A DNA stretch of 64,000 nt from Arthrobacter bambusae (GCF_022606295.1 NZ_JAHHZS010000012.1:1-64000); one strand, 5' to 3'. Numbered from the stretch's first letter, positions 44,063-53,941 are shown. Translations and numbers: made by a program. Notes: generated by a model from the sequence alone, not told the origin.

Positions 44063-46900
44063 GTGGCCAAGGTCCGCGTACATGAGCTCGCCAAAGAGCT
44101 CGGTATTACTTCCAAAGATGCAGTGACGAAACTGCAGGAATTGGGCGAATTCGTTCGCTCCGCCTCGTCGACAATCGAGGCACCGGTCGTGAAGAAGCTT
44201 CGCGACGCCTACCCCGGCGCCAGCGCTGCAAAGGCGGCTGCCCCGGCAGCACCTCGCGTTGCAGCACCCGCTGCGCCTGCTGCACCCGCAGCGTCCCGCC
44301 CGGCTCCGGGCCCCGCTGCGCCCAAGGCTCCGGTTCCCGCCCCCAAGGCTGAAACCCCCGCCCCGGCAGCGCCCGCGGCTCCCGCAGCTACGGCAAGCCC
44401 TGTTTCCGCCAAGCCGGGTGCCCGTCCGGCCCCCAAGGCCGAAGCCCCTGCCCCGGCACGTCCGGGCAGCCAGGCTCCGCGGCCCGGTGGCCCCCGTCCG
44501 GGCAACAACCCGTTCGCGACCTCGCAGGGCATGCCCCGCGGCCGTGGCGACGGCGAGCGTCCTCCCCGTCCGGGCAACAACCCCTTCGCAACTTCGCAGG
44601 GCATGCCGCGTTCCGGTGGCCGCACTGACGGCGAACGTCCCGGCGGTCCGCGTCCCGCGGCCGGCGCAGGCGGTCCCCGCCCCGCAGCCGGTTCCGGTGG
44701 TCCGCGTCCGGGTGCTCCGCGCCCCGGCGCTCCCCGTCCGGGCGCTCCGCGTCCCGCGGGCGGCCCCGCAGGAAACCGTCCCAGCCCGGGCATGATGCCC
44801 AACCGCACCGAGCGTCCCGCGCCCGGTGGCGCAGGCCGCCCGGGTGGCGCTGGCCGTCCCGGTGGCGGCCCCGGCCGTCCGGGCGGCGCTCCTGGCGCAG
44901 GCACCGGTGGCGGAGCTCCCGCCGGCGGTGGCTTCGGCAAGGGCGGCCGCGGACGCGGCGGTACCCAAGGTGCCTTCGGCAAGGGTGGCGCAGGACGCGG
45001 CAAGCAGCGCAAGTCGAAGCGTGCAAAGCGTCAGGAACTGGAGCAGATGAGTGCTCCGTCGCTGGGTGGCGTATCCGTACCCCGCGGCGACGGCAGCACC
45101 GTGGTCCGCCTCCGTCGAGGCTCGTCCATCACGGACTTCGCCGACAAGATCGAGGCAAACCCCGCCGCACTGGTGACCGTGCTGTTCCACCTTGGTGAGA
45201 TGGCAACGGCTACCCAGTCGCTGGACGAAGACACCTTCGGCCTGCTCGGCGCCGAACTTGGCTACAAGGTACAGGTCGTCTCTCCGGAAGACGAAGAGCG
45301 CGAGCTCCTCGACTCCTTCGACATCGATCTCGATGCCGAACTGGAAGCCGAAGGCGACGACGTCCTCGAACCGCGTCCCCCGGTTGTCACCGTCATGGGT
45401 CACGTTGACCACGGTAAGACCCGACTGCTCGACGCCATCCGGAAGACCAACGTGGTTGCCGGCGAACACGGCGGCATCACGCAGCACATCGGTGCCTACC
45501 AGATCAGCCACGTCCACGAAGGCACTCCGCGCGACATCACCTTCATTGACACCCCCGGTCACGAGGCGTTCACCGCCATGCGTGCACGTGGTGCCAAGGT
45601 CACCGACATCGCCATCCTGGTTGTCGCAGCCGACGACGGCGTCATGCCGCAGACGGTGGAAGCACTCAACCACGCACAAGCGGCCAACGTGCCGATCGTC
45701 GTCGCGGTCAACAAGATCGACAAGGATGGCGCGAACCCGGACAAGGTCAAGGGCCAGCTCACCGAGTACGGCCTGGTTCCCGAGGAATACGGTGGCGACA
45801 CCATGTTCGTTGAGGTTTCTGCCCGCCAGAACATCAACATCGACGAACTGATCGACGCCGTCCTGCTGACCGCAGACGCCGCTTTGGACCTGCGCGCCAA
45901 CCCGGACAAGGACGCTCGAGGCATTGCCATCGAAGCGAACCTGGACAAGGGCCGCGGTTCCGTGGCCACCGTCCTGGTCCAGTCCGGTACCCTGGCCGTC
46001 GGTGACACGATCGTGGCCGGTACGGCCCACGGCCGCGTCCGTGCCATGTTCGACGAAGACGGCAACGCCCTCGACGTCGCGCTTCCGTCCCGTCCGGTCC
46101 AGGTCCTGGGCCTGTCCAACGTACCGCGTGCAGGCGACACCTTCCTGGTGACCTCCGACGAGCGTACGGCCCGCCAGATCGCTGAAAAGCGCGAGGCAGC
46201 CGACCGCAACGCGGCACTGGCCAAGCGCCGCAAGCGCATCAGCCTCGAGGACTTCGACAAGGCTGTGGCCGAAGGCAAGATCGACACCCTCAACCTCATC
46301 CTCAAGGGTGACGTTTCCGGTGCGGTCGAAGCCCTCGAAGACGCCCTGCTCAAGATCGACGTCGGCGACGAAGACGTTCAACTGCGCGTCATCCACCGCG
46401 GTGTGGGTGCCATCACGCAGAACGACGTCAACCTCGCCACGGTGGACAACGCCATCATCATCGGCTTCAACGTCAAGCCCGCCGAGCGGGTGGCTGAACT
46501 GGCCGATCGTGAAGGCGTGGACATGCGCTTCTACTCCGTCATCTACTCGGCAATCGATGACATCGAGCTGGCCCTCAAGGGCATGCTCAAGCCGGAGTAC
46601 GAGGAAGTCCAGCTCGGTACCGCCGAGGTCCGCGAAGTCTTCCGTTCTTCCAAGTTCGGAAACATCGCCGGTTCCATCGTGCGCTCGGGCATCATCCGCC
46701 GTAACACGAAGGCACGCGTCAGCCGCGATGGCAAGGTCATCGGCGACAACCTCACCGTTGAGACGCTCAAACGCTTCAAGGACGACGCCACCGAGGTCCG
46801 TACGGACTTCGAGTGTGGTATCGGTCTTGGCTCGTACAACGACATCAACGAAGGTGACATCATCGAGACCTTCGAGATGCGCGAAAAGCCGCGCGTCTAA
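44063..46900 (+). CDS. infB: Translation initiation factor IF-2
   Basis: A 945-residue IF-2, the GTPase that places initiator tRNA on the 30S subunit. Residues 1-50 form the IF2N domain ([16 protein letters not shown]). About 60-330 is a low-complexity Pro/Ala/Gly/Arg linker with a 15-residue repeat ending in FATSQGMPR, typical of actinobacteria. A second IF2N domain precedes the G domain: G1 GHVDHGKT (446-453), DTPGHEAFT and NKID. Domains II to IV follow, with C-terminal [16 protein letters not shown] start after ACAGGAG. Confidence 0.97.
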   Translation: MAKVRVHELAKELGITSKDAVTKLQELGEFVRSASSTIEAPVVKKLRDAYPGASAAKAAAPAAPRVAAPAAPAAPAASRPAPGPAAPKAPVPAPKAETPAPAAPAAPAATASPVSAKPGARPAPKAEAPAPARPGSQAPRPGGPRPGNNPFATSQGMPRGRGDGERPPRPGNNPFATSQGMPRSGGRTDGERPGGPRPAAGAGGPRPAAGSGGPRPGAPRPGAPRPGAPRPAGGPAGNRPSPGMMPNRTERPAPGGAGRPGGAGRPGGGPGRPGGAPGAGTGGGAPAGGGFGKGGRGRGGTQGAFGKGGAGRGKQRKSKRAKRQELEQMSAPSLGGVSVPRGDGSTVVRLRRGSSITDFADKIEANPAALVTVLFHLGEMATATQSLDEDTFGLLGAELGYKVQVVSPEDEERELLDSFDIDLDAELEAEGDDVLEPRPPVVTVMGHVDHGKTRLLDAIRKTNVVAGEHGGITQHIGAYQISHVHEGTPRDITFIDTPGHEAFTAMRARGAKVTDIAILVVAADDGVMPQTVEALNHAQAANVPIVVAVNKIDKDGANPDKVKGQLTEYGLVPEEYGGDTMFVEVSARQNINIDELIDAVLLTADAALDLRANPDKDARGIAIEANLDKGRGSVATVLVQSGTLAVGDTIVAGTAHGRVRAMFDEDGNALDVALPSRPVQVLGLSNVPRAGDTFLVTSDERTARQIAEKREAADRNAALAKRRKRISLEDFDKAVAEGKIDTLNLILKGDVSGAVEALEDALLKIDVGDEDVQLRVIHRGVGAITQNDVNLATVDNAIIIGFNVKPAERVAELADREGVDMRFYSVIYSAIDDIELALKGMLKPEYEEVQLGTAEVREVFRSSKFGNIAGSIVRSGIIRRNTKARVSRDGKVIGDNLTVETLKRFKDDATEVRTDFECGIGLGSYNDINEGDIIETFEMREKPRV

Positions 46901-46957
46901 AGTCGAAAAATAGAGGGCGGGGCCGTTGGATTCTTCCGGCGGCCCCGGCCCTTTCCG

Positions 46958-47058
46958 CCGATATGGGGGCCCCGCCCCTACGCTGGGTGGCTGACGTCTT
47001 GCGACGTCAGCCACCCAGCTCCGGCAGGCCCGATGCCACTCCCGGGCCCCCGTATCGG
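46958..47058. repeat. Nested inverted repeat between infB and rbfA
   Basis: An inner perfect 17-bp stem (GCTGGGTGGCTGACGTC at 46982-46998 with 47003-47019, loop TTGC) is enclosed by outer 15-base arms (46958-46972 and 47044-47058) with one mismatch. The inner stem could terminate infB transcription, though no T-run follows; the outer arms are not explained by that. Confidence 0.8.
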
Positions 47059-47179
47059 CTCCAACGGCCTCCGAGGAACTCGGCGGCCGGTCGTAGACTC
47101 GCACTAGGCGCGTCGCGCACTGAGAACTTAAGTACGCAAGTTGCTAACGCGCCGTCGTACGCAAAATTTAGGAGTTGAA

Positions 47180-47689
47180 ATGGCTGATCCGGCACGCGCT
47201 GCCAAGTTGGCGCAGCGGATTAAGGTTGTTGTTGCTGAGGCACTGGGCCGGAGGATCAAGGATCCTCGGGTTGAGGGAATCACTATCACCGATGCCCGCG
47301 TCACCAATGATCTTCAGCACGCCACCGTGTACTACACCGTCTTCGGTGACGAAGTTGCCCAGGCCGATGCTGCCAGGGCACTTGAGAAGGCCAAGGGTGT
47401 TTTGCGCCAGGAAGTGGGCCGCAACATCACCGTGCGGCTGACTCCCACCTTGGAATTCGTTGCCGACCTCATTCCGGTCAACGCCTCGAACCTTGAGGAG
47501 CTGCTGCGCACCGCCAAGCAGCGCGACGCCGAGGTGGCAGCGCTGGCCGCCGGCGCCAAGCACGCAGGCGATGCTGACCCATACAAGAGCGATGCCCCGC
47601 AGGATGCGGACATCGACGAAGACGATTTTGACGAAGAAGACATCGACCTCCGAGCCGATGAAGACATCGATGAAGACGGCGGCAAGTAG
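47180..47689 (+). CDS. rbfA: Ribosome-binding factor A
   Basis: A 169-residue KH-fold 30S assembly factor. Conserved parts are ARAAKLAQRIKVVVAEAL, IKDPRV, ITDARVTNDLQHATVYYTVFGDE and LRTAKQRD. ATG 47180 follows AGGAGTTGAA. The C-terminal 40 residues form an acidic tail rich in Asp and Glu, longer than in E. coli RbfA but common in actinobacteria. Confidence 0.96.
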   Translation: MADPARAAKLAQRIKVVVAEALGRRIKDPRVEGITITDARVTNDLQHATVYYTVFGDEVAQADAARALEKAKGVLRQEVGRNITVRLTPTLEFVADLIPVNASNLEELLRTAKQRDAEVAALAAGAKHAGDADPYKSDAPQDADIDEDDFDEEDIDLRADEDIDEDGGK

Positions 47690-47704
47690 CCCAGCGCTTC
47701 CCGG

Positions 47705-47756
47705 GCAGGGCCGGATCCGCAACTCTCACGAGCTGCCGGATCCGGCCCTGCTTGTT
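47705..47756 (+). terminator. Rho-independent terminator after rbfA
   Basis: GCAGGGCCGGATCCG (47705-47719) pairs perfectly over 15 bp with 47737-47751 and is followed by TTGTTT. Confidence 0.9.
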
Positions 47757-47806
47757 TAACCGTGAAAAACCGGGCCAAAATGACGGGTCGTCGCTAAGAT
47801 CGGAGC

Positions 47807-48292
47807 ATGGCGGCGCACGATGCAGCTCAGAGTCCAGAAGGCTACCTTGAGCACGCCGTGCGGCTCGCGGTGCAAAACGTGGCCGACGGCGGCGGCCCTT
47901 TCGGTGCCGTCGTGGTCACCCCGGACGGACGGATCCATGACGGCGTCAACCGGGTCACCCGCGACAACGACCCCACAGCGCACGCCGAAGTGGTGGCCAT
48001 CCGGCGGGCCGCGTCCGAACTGGGAAGCTTCGACCTCAGCGGCTCGGTGCTCTACTCAAGCTGCGAACCGTGCCCTTTGTGCCTCTCGGCCGCACTCTGG
48101 GGCAGGGTCAGCCGCGTCTACTTTGCCGCGGACCGGCACGGGGCCGCGGCCGCAGGCTTCGACGATGCGGTGTTCTACGAATACTTCGACGGCAACAGGC
48201 CTGAACTGCTGCCCGTCCAACATCAGGAGGTCCCTGCCTCCGACGCTCCTTTCGACGCCTGGCGCGGGCACAAGAACCGGACCAAATACTGA
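47807..48292 (+). CDS. Nucleoside deaminase, probable guanine deaminase
   Basis: A 161-residue cytidine-deaminase-fold enzyme. Zinc ligands are His59 in HAEVVAI and Cys86 and Cys89 in SCEPCPLC; Glu61 is the proton shuttle. The C-terminal part (YFAADRHGAAAAGFDDAVFYEYF) resembles the Bacillus guanine deaminase GuaD more than TadA. It would convert guanine to xanthine. It is convergent with the aminotransferase gene, 3 bases between stops. Confidence 0.85.
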   Translation: MAAHDAAQSPEGYLEHAVRLAVQNVADGGGPFGAVVVTPDGRIHDGVNRVTRDNDPTAHAEVVAIRRAASELGSFDLSGSVLYSSCEPCPLCLSAALWGRVSRVYFAADRHGAAAAGFDDAVFYEYFDGNRPELLPVQHQEVPASDAPFDAWRGHKNRTKY

Positions 48293-48295
48293 GGT

Positions 48296-49450
48296 TCAGG
48301 ACCGTGCCGGAAGCCGACCGACGCCGTCGAGCAGCTGCTGGTGGTCTCCGCACAAAGCGATCCTGATCCACCCCTCGCCGATGGAACCGAACGCGGTGCC
48401 CGGCGCCACGGCCACTCCGGCCTCCGCCAGGAATTGGCGCACCCACGCACGCACGTTTCCGCCGCTCACATGGGAGACGTCCGCCCAGAGATAGAAAGCG
48501 CCCTGGGCGCCCAAGTAGGGAATGCCCTTGTCCGCTAGCAGCGCCGAGGCGGCGTCGCGGTTGGAACGGTAATGCTGCCGGGCGGTGTCCACATAGTCCT
48601 GCGGGCCGGTCAGCGCCGCGACGGCGGCGTACTGGGAGGGCGAAGCCACGCAGGAAACGATCGCTTCCATGACATTGTTCATCTTCCGTTCCAGGCCCGG
48701 CGGGCAAATGAGCGCACCGATCCGCAGCCCGGTCAGCCCGTACGTTTTGGACAAGGTTAGGGAGGTGAAGACGCGGGCCTCGCCGGGAACAGCGCTGTCG
48801 AAGCGGGCAGGACTCGTGTGTTGAACATCGAAGGTGAAGGCTTCGTAGCATTCGTCCGAAATGATCCACAGATCGTGCTTGACGGCCAATTCCACGAGCT
48901 GGCGCGTCGCTTCCTCGCAGATCACCGCGCCCAGGGGGTTGGACGGCGAATTCAGGACCAACACCTTGGTGCGCGGCGTGATGAGTGCCTCGATGTCCTC
49001 GATGCGGGGCTGGAACTCGTGCTCGGGGTAGAGCGGATACTGCACCGCTACGGCGTGCAGCAAATGGCTCGTCATGGCAAAGGTGGGATAGCCCGGATTG
49101 GGAATCAGGATCTCGTCGCCGGGGGAGAGGAGCAGGCTCATGGCGAAGTGCAGTCCCTGCTGGGCTCCGTCCACGACGTACACGCGCTCCGCCCCAACGT
49201 CCACCTTGTTGTGGGCACGGAAGCGGGCGGCAAACGCCTCACGCAAGGCCGGGATCCCGGCATTGGGGGTGTAATTGGTCTCGTCCCTGTCCAGGCACGC
49301 GATCCCCGCGTCCAGGATGTGCCGGGGCAGCGCGAAGCCGGGCTCGCCGATGCTGAGGACAATCGCCCCGGGAGTGCTCCACGCGGCCTCGGTGATTTCG
49401 CGGATCTGGTTCACGGGCACTTCGCGGACGTGTGCGGCAAGCTCAGGCAT
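48296..49450 (-). CDS. PLP-dependent aminotransferase, class I/II
   Basis: A 384-residue fold-type I aminotransferase. The PLP lysine is in SLSKTYGLTGLRIG, and other blocks are DGAQQGLHFAMSLLLSPGDEILIPNPGYP, NSPSNPLGAV, ISDECYE and the C-terminal WIRIAL Arg. Substrate not evident; related proteins act on aspartate, alanine or aromatic amino acids. ATG 49450 is used; an ATG three codons upstream (49459) is equally possible. It is divergent from truB by about 85 bases. Confidence 0.9.
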   Translation of the reverse strand: MPELAAHVREVPVNQIREITEAAWSTPGAIVLSIGEPGFALPRHILDAGIACLDRDETNYTPNAGIPALREAFAARFRAHNKVDVGAERVYVVDGAQQGLHFAMSLLLSPGDEILIPNPGYPTFAMTSHLLHAVAVQYPLYPEHEFQPRIEDIEALITPRTKVLVLNSPSNPLGAVICEEATRQLVELAVKHDLWIISDECYEAFTFDVQHTSPARFDSAVPGEARVFTSLTLSKTYGLTGLRIGALICPPGLERKMNNVMEAIVSCVASPSQYAAVAALTGPQDYVDTARQHYRSNRDAASALLADKGIPYLGAQGAFYLWADVSHVSGGNVRAWVRQFLAEAGVAVAPGTAFGSIGEGWIRIALCGDHQQLLDGVGRLPARS

Positions 49451-49536
49451 GGGAGCCATCTTAGCCGCGGTCCCGGGCCGTTCACGGAAGCTGCGCGCCG
49501 CGGGATGCATGCTCCGGCGCGGATATACTGGGAGGC

Positions 49537-50457
49537 GTGCTTTCTGGACTGGTAATCGTTGACAAGCCGCAAGGATGGACCAGCCACGATGTGGTTGGAC
49601 GGATGCGGCGACTGGCCGGTACCCGGAAAGTGGGCCATGCGGGGACCCTGGACCCCATGGCCACCGGGGTGCTTGTGCTTGGTATCAACAAGGCGACACG
49701 GCTGCTGACGTACATCGTGGGCACCTCCAAGACGTACTCCGCCACCATCCGGCTCGGCGAATCAACCATCACGGACGATGCCGAAGGCGACATCACCGAA
49801 AGCCGCAGCGCCGCCGGAGTCACCGAGGACGCCATCCGTGCCGGCGTCGCGCAGCTCAGCGGCGAGATCCAGCAGGTTCCCAGCAGCGTCAGCGCCATCA
49901 AGGTCAACGGCGAACGGTCCTACGCGCGCGTCCGTTCCGGGCAAGAGGTCAAGCTCGCCGCCCGGCCCGTGACCATCCACCGTTTCGAGATCCACGCCAT
50001 CCGGAGGGTCGACGACGGCAGGTTGGTGGACATCGATGTGACCGTCGAGTGCTCCTCGGGCACGTACATCCGAGCCCTGGCCCGCGACCTGGGCGAGGCC
50101 CTCGGCGTCGGGGGCCATCTCACAGCGCTTCGCCGGACGCATGTGGGACCGTATTCCCTGGAGCAGGCCCGGACCCTCGAACAGCTTGCCGAAGAACTGG
50201 ACGTCCTCGACATGTCCGCCGCCGCCCGCGCCCTCATGCCCAACCGGGAGCTGAGCGAGGCCGAAACCACCGAGATCTCCTTTGGCCGCAGGATCGCCGC
50301 GGGACCTGCTGCAGGCACCGCCGATGCGGCCACCACCGAAAACCCGGCTGCCGCGTTCTCGCCGTCCGGCGAGCTGGTGGCGTTGTTGGCCGATGCCGGG
50401 AGTTTCGCCAAACCCGTCCTCGTGTTCGCCCCCGACAACGAAAAGCAGGTGCATTAG
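49537..50457 (+). CDS. truB: tRNA pseudouridine(55) synthase
   Basis: A 306-residue TruB. N-terminal GLVIVDKPQGWTSHDVV is followed by the catalytic GHAGTLDPMATG (Asp39), then KTYSATIRLG and ARDLGEALG. It modifies U55 in the T-loop of tRNAs. A Thr/Ala-rich insert interrupts the C-terminal PUA-like region. GTG start. Two bases before the next gene. Confidence 0.96.
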   Translation: MLSGLVIVDKPQGWTSHDVVGRMRRLAGTRKVGHAGTLDPMATGVLVLGINKATRLLTYIVGTSKTYSATIRLGESTITDDAEGDITESRSAAGVTEDAIRAGVAQLSGEIQQVPSSVSAIKVNGERSYARVRSGQEVKLAARPVTIHRFEIHAIRRVDDGRLVDIDVTVECSSGTYIRALARDLGEALGVGGHLTALRRTHVGPYSLEQARTLEQLAEELDVLDMSAAARALMPNRELSEAETTEISFGRRIAAGPAAGTADAATTENPAAAFSPSGELVALLADAGSFAKPVLVFAPDNEKQVH

Positions 50458-50459
50458 CC

Positions 50460-50813
50460 ATGGACGGATATTTCTACGCCGTCCTGATAGTGGGCTTGCT
50501 GTCCTCCATCATTTGCGTCGTGGCGGGCATCATGAAGAAGGCCCCCAACGACGTCACCATACTGTCCGTCGCCGCCGTCGAACTCGTCCTGCTGGTCTAT
50601 CTGGTGGGATCGATCATCCGCGTGGCGACGGGTGAAAAGATTGCAGGGGAGCCCTGGGAATTCTGGGGCTACATCATCACGGCACTCATACTCCCTGTCG
50701 TCGCGGTGTACTGGTCCATCCTGGAACGGACCCGTTGGAGCAATTTCGTCATGGGCGCCGTGGGCGTCACCGCATTGGTCATGGCGGCCCGCATGAACCA
50801 GATTTGGTACTGA
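50460..50813 (+). CDS. Hypothetical four-helix membrane protein
   Basis: A 117-residue integral membrane protein with about four hydrophobic helices, the short loop GIMKKAPNDVT between the first two and ERTRWSNF before the last. It starts two bases after truB and is followed closely by another small membrane protein, a conserved pair upstream of ribF in Arthrobacter-like genomes (from memory). Function unknown. Confidence 0.75.
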   Translation: MDGYFYAVLIVGLLSSIICVVAGIMKKAPNDVTILSVAAVELVLLVYLVGSIIRVATGEKIAGEPWEFWGYIITALILPVVAVYWSILERTRWSNFVMGAVGVTALVMAARMNQIWY

Positions 50814-50833
50814 CATTGGAAGAAGCACACGAA

Positions 50834-51265
50834 GTGACTGTTGAAAGCACCGAGAAGAAGAACCGGGACACCCGCAACACCGGGCCTGGGAGGCTGCTGA
50901 TCGCGGTCTACGCGGTTTTCGCGATCTCGGCCACGGCCCGCGCAGGCTATCAGATCTTGACCAAGTTCTCGGACGCTCCCTTGGCCCACATCCTCTCGGC
51001 CTTCGCCGCAGTGGTGTACATCGTGGCCACGGTGTCCCTCGCGAAGCCGGGCCGCGCGTGGTTCAAGGTGTCGCTGGCAGCCGTCCTCGTGGAGATGCTC
51101 GGGGTGGTGGTGGTTGGTGCCATCAGCCTTTTCGATCCTGTGGCCTTCCCGCATGACACCGTGTGGTCGCTGTTCGGACGTGGATACGGCTTTGTGCCGT
51201 TGATCCTGCCGGTCCTGGGCCTGCTGTGGCTCTACCGCCGCCGCCCGGCACCGCTCCCGCAGTAG
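50834..51265 (+). CDS. Hypothetical four-helix membrane protein
   Basis: A 143-residue membrane protein. After a charged N-terminus (TVESTEKKNRDTRN) there are four helices; the third and fourth are separated by ISLFDPVAFPHDTVWSLFGRGYGF. GTG 50834 with GGAAGAAG upstream; TTG 50816 is an alternative. Probably cotranscribed with truB and the preceding gene. Function unknown. Confidence 0.75.
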   Translation: MTVESTEKKNRDTRNTGPGRLLIAVYAVFAISATARAGYQILTKFSDAPLAHILSAFAAVVYIVATVSLAKPGRAWFKVSLAAVLVEMLGVVVVGAISLFDPVAFPHDTVWSLFGRGYGFVPLILPVLGLLWLYRRRPAPLPQ

Positions 51266-51382
51266 GAATCGAGGCTCCGCAGCCCGCGCATGCCAGCCAC
51301 GGGATAGCGGGTAACCTTAGAGAATTCCGGCGCCGGACGAGGCGCCGGGCATAGCGAATACCAGCAGTAAAAGGCGAGGTTG

Positions 51383-52366
51383 ATGGTCCACATCTGGAAC
51401 GATCCCACCGAGGTCCCCGAGGATTTCGGTCCCAGCGTCGTGACCATCGGCAACTTCGACGGTGTCCATCGCGGACACCAGCAGGTGCTGACCCAACTGT
51501 TGCGCACCGCGGAGCAGCACGGCGCGCGGTCCGTCGTCGTGACGTTCGATCCCCACCCGGCGCTGGTCCACCGGCCGGACTCCGCACCGGAGCTCCTGAT
51601 GGGGCTGCAGGACAAGCTCGATGCCCTGGCCGACACGGGCGTGGACGCTGTCCTCGTCATGAAATACAACCTCACCCTGGCGGCCATGACTCCGGAGGAA
51701 TTCGTCGTCAACGTCCTGCTGGAGGGGCTTCACGCGGCTCACGTTGTGGTGGGCCATGACCTCCGTTTCGGTGTGGGAAATTCCGGCGACGTCGGCACCA
51801 TGCAGGAACTGGGCAAGGAACTGGGGTTCGGCGTCCACGTCGTCAATGAGTTCGGCGCGGAGGGCTTTCCAGTGCACGACGACGGCGGCACGGACCGCCG
51901 CTGTTCCTCCACCTGGGTGCGCGAGGCCCTTGCCGAAGGCGACGTCGAGACCGCGGCCGCCGTCCTCGGCCGCCCGCACAGGATGCGCGGCGAAGTGGTC
52001 CACGGTGCGGCGCGCGGACGTGCCTTGGGCTTTCCCACGGCGAACCTGGACCACGGCTCCACGGGCTACGTCCCTGCGGACGGAATCTACGCCGGCTGGC
52101 TCGTGGACGAATCCGGAACCCGCTGGCCCGCCGCGATTTCGGTCGGTTCCAATCCCACGTTCGACGGCGTGAGCCGCCAAGTGGAAGCCCACGTGATCGA
52201 CCGCCCGGAGGAAGCCGTGGAGGACTTCAACCTCTACGGCCAAACCGTCGTGGTGGAATTCACGGCCAGGCTGCGGGGCATGGTGGCCTACCGCGGACCC
52301 GAGGCCCTGGTAGAGCAGATGCGCCTGGACGTCGTCCAGGCCCGCGACCTTTTGCTGAGCAAGTAG
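51383..52366 (+). CDS. ribF: Bifunctional riboflavin kinase/FAD synthetase
   Basis: A 327-residue enzyme. The N-terminal FAD synthetase (nucleotidyltransferase) has TIGNFDGVHRGHQ and the RCSSTWVREAL region; the C-terminal riboflavin kinase domain has GFPTANL and DGIYAGW. Together they turn riboflavin into FMN and then FAD. ATG 51383 follows AAAGGCGAGG; a TTG three bases earlier is unlikely. Confidence 0.96.
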   Translation: MVHIWNDPTEVPEDFGPSVVTIGNFDGVHRGHQQVLTQLLRTAEQHGARSVVVTFDPHPALVHRPDSAPELLMGLQDKLDALADTGVDAVLVMKYNLTLAAMTPEEFVVNVLLEGLHAAHVVVGHDLRFGVGNSGDVGTMQELGKELGFGVHVVNEFGAEGFPVHDDGGTDRRCSSTWVREALAEGDVETAAAVLGRPHRMRGEVVHGAARGRALGFPTANLDHGSTGYVPADGIYAGWLVDESGTRWPAAISVGSNPTFDGVSRQVEAHVIDRPEEAVEDFNLYGQTVVVEFTARLRGMVAYRGPEALVEQMRLDVVQARDLLLSK

Positions 52367-52375
52367 CCCCGCGCC

Positions 52376-52441
52376 GTGAGCGTTGAGAAGAACACCCGGC
52401 CTCTCGACGAAGGCATCGTCCAGGATTCAGCTCACGCATGA
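52376..52441 (+). other. Out-of-frame N-terminal segment of kynA (21 codons)
   Basis: GTG 52376 opens a 21-codon frame (begins VSVEKNTRPLDEGI) ending in TGA 52439-52441 that overlaps the ATG of kynA (ATGA). This peptide matches the N-terminus of tryptophan 2,3-dioxygenases such as the Xanthomonas enzyme (VDKN-R-LEPGI). It appears to be the native N-terminus of the enzyme, displaced by a one-base deletion just before 52438. Confidence 0.7.
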
Positions 52442-53229
52442 GCTACGGCTCCTACCTGCAGCTGCCCTTGCTGCTCAGCGCCCAGCAACCCGTCAGCCGA
52501 CCGGAACACCATGACGAGCTCCTGTTCATCATCCAGCACCAGACCACCGAGCTCTGGCTGAAGCTGGTCCTGCACGAGCTCCGCAGCGCGGCCGCCTGGC
52601 TCCGCCAGGACGACCTCGGCTCCGCGCTCAAGGCCATCGCACGGGTCAAGCACATCCAGAAGACACTCACCGAGCAATGGTCTGTGCTCGCGACGCTCAC
52701 CCCCACCGAGTACTCCCAGTTCCGGGGCTTCCTGGGCAATGCGTCCGGCTTCCAGTCGAGCCAGTACCGCGCCGTCGAGTTCATCCTCGGCAATAAGAAC
52801 GCCAAGATGCTGCCGGTGTTCGACTCGGATCCGGAGTCCAGGACCGTGCTGGAGGAGCTCCTGCACGCTCCGAGCATCTACGACGAGTTCCTGGCCTACC
52901 TGGACCGGCACGGCTACGACGTTCCGCGGTCCGTCCTGGACCGGGACGTAACCCTGGCCCACGAGTTCGCCCCGGAGCTCTTGCCGCTTTTCAAGCACAT
53001 CTACGAACATGCCGCGGACAATTGGGCGGCGTACGAAGCGTGTGAGGAACTGGTGGACCTGGAAGACAACTTCCAACTGTGGCGCTTCCGGCACCTCCGC
53101 ACGGTGCAGCGGACCATCGGCATGAAGACCGGAACCGGAGGCTCGAGCGGTGTTTCCTTCCTGAAGAAGGCGCTTGATTTGACGTTCTTCCCGGAGCTTT
53201 TCGCCGTCCGGACCGAGATCGGCCAGTGA
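52438..53229 (+). CDS. kynA: Tryptophan 2,3-dioxygenase, N-terminus displaced by a frameshift
   Basis: A 263-residue heme enzyme opening the indole ring of tryptophan in the kynurenine pathway. Motifs are SYGSYLQL, IIQHQTTELW (His34), QWSVLATLTPTEYSQFRG and FRHLRTVQRTIGMKTGTGGSSG (His219). Adding the 21 codons found upstream in another frame makes these His55 and His240, the active-site and heme-ligand histidines of the Xanthomonas enzyme. The main frame keeps the catalytic residues and starts at ATG 52438. No other kynurenine-pathway gene is next to it. Confidence 0.9.
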   Translation: MSYGSYLQLPLLLSAQQPVSRPEHHDELLFIIQHQTTELWLKLVLHELRSAAAWLRQDDLGSALKAIARVKHIQKTLTEQWSVLATLTPTEYSQFRGFLGNASGFQSSQYRAVEFILGNKNAKMLPVFDSDPESRTVLEELLHAPSIYDEFLAYLDRHGYDVPRSVLDRDVTLAHEFAPELLPLFKHIYEHAADNWAAYEACEELVDLEDNFQLWRFRHLRTVQRTIGMKTGTGGSSGVSFLKKALDLTFFPELFAVRTEIGQ

Positions 53230-53418
53230 GCGGACCCCTGGCTTTGATGAGGCTCACACGGCAGCTTTCGACAACATTGCCGGGCTGCCGGTAAACTGAG
53301 AGATGGATCCGGCTGCAGTCCGTGGCGGCTGGACCTGTTTTGTGTGCGGTCATTGGCACATCACAACCCGGCAGCGAGGCGCTGAATCGGGACGCACGGC
53401 ACAACTCTAGGAGTTCAC

Positions 53419-53688
53419 GTGGCACTTGAAGCCGCTGTTAAGCAGTCCATCATCGAGGCATACGCAACGTCCAAGGGCGACACTGGTTCGCCGGAGGTTC
53501 AGATTGCAGTCCTGACTCAGCGGATCAAGGATCTGACTGAGCACATGAAGGAGCACAAGCACGACTTCCACACCCAGCGCGGTCTGCTGGCCATGGTTGG
53601 TCGTCGCAAGCGCATGCTGGGCTACCTCAAGAAGACTGACATTGCCCGCTACCGTGCGCTCATCGAGCGTCTCGGCCTGCGCCGCTAG
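53419..53688 (+). CDS. rpsO: 30S ribosomal protein S15
   Basis: An 89-residue S15, full length for the family. Conserved parts are [44 protein letters not shown] and the C-terminal IERLGLRR. It binds the central domain of 16S rRNA. GTG start after AGGAG. The upstream ~190 bases are probably its promoter and leader. It precedes pnp, the usual order. Confidence 0.98.
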   Translation: MALEAAVKQSIIEAYATSKGDTGSPEVQIAVLTQRIKDLTEHMKEHKHDFHTQRGLLAMVGRRKRMLGYLKKTDIARYRALIERLGLRR

Positions 53689-53698
53689 TTTGACTTCG

Positions 53699-53733
53699 GG
53701 CGGCCCGATCCTCCGCGGAACGGGCCGCCTTTT
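53699..53733 (+). terminator. Rho-independent terminator after rpsO
   Basis: GGCGGCCCG (53699-53707) pairs with CGGGCCGCC (53721-53729), then TTTTC. It separates rpsO from pnp. Confidence 0.85.
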
Positions 53734-53941
53734 CTCCATAACTAAATCCAACACTTAACAGGAGTTCAACCGCATCGCGCATTCGCGGTCTTCGGTAGTG
53801 ATCCCCGGGAAAGCTTTCCAAAATGAAGGCGCAGCCCGTGGGTCTCGATCGATGACCGGGTGTCGTACAGGCCAGGAAAAGACGCTGGCCTGGGTCGATG
53901 CGGGAGGACTTCCGCTAAACAAGAAACGGAGGTGACTCTCA

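Noticed and set aside
43979..47104. 1041-codon minus-strand ORF opposite infB
   Set aside because: Antisense to infB, no known domain, and composition follows from codon bias in GC-rich DNA.
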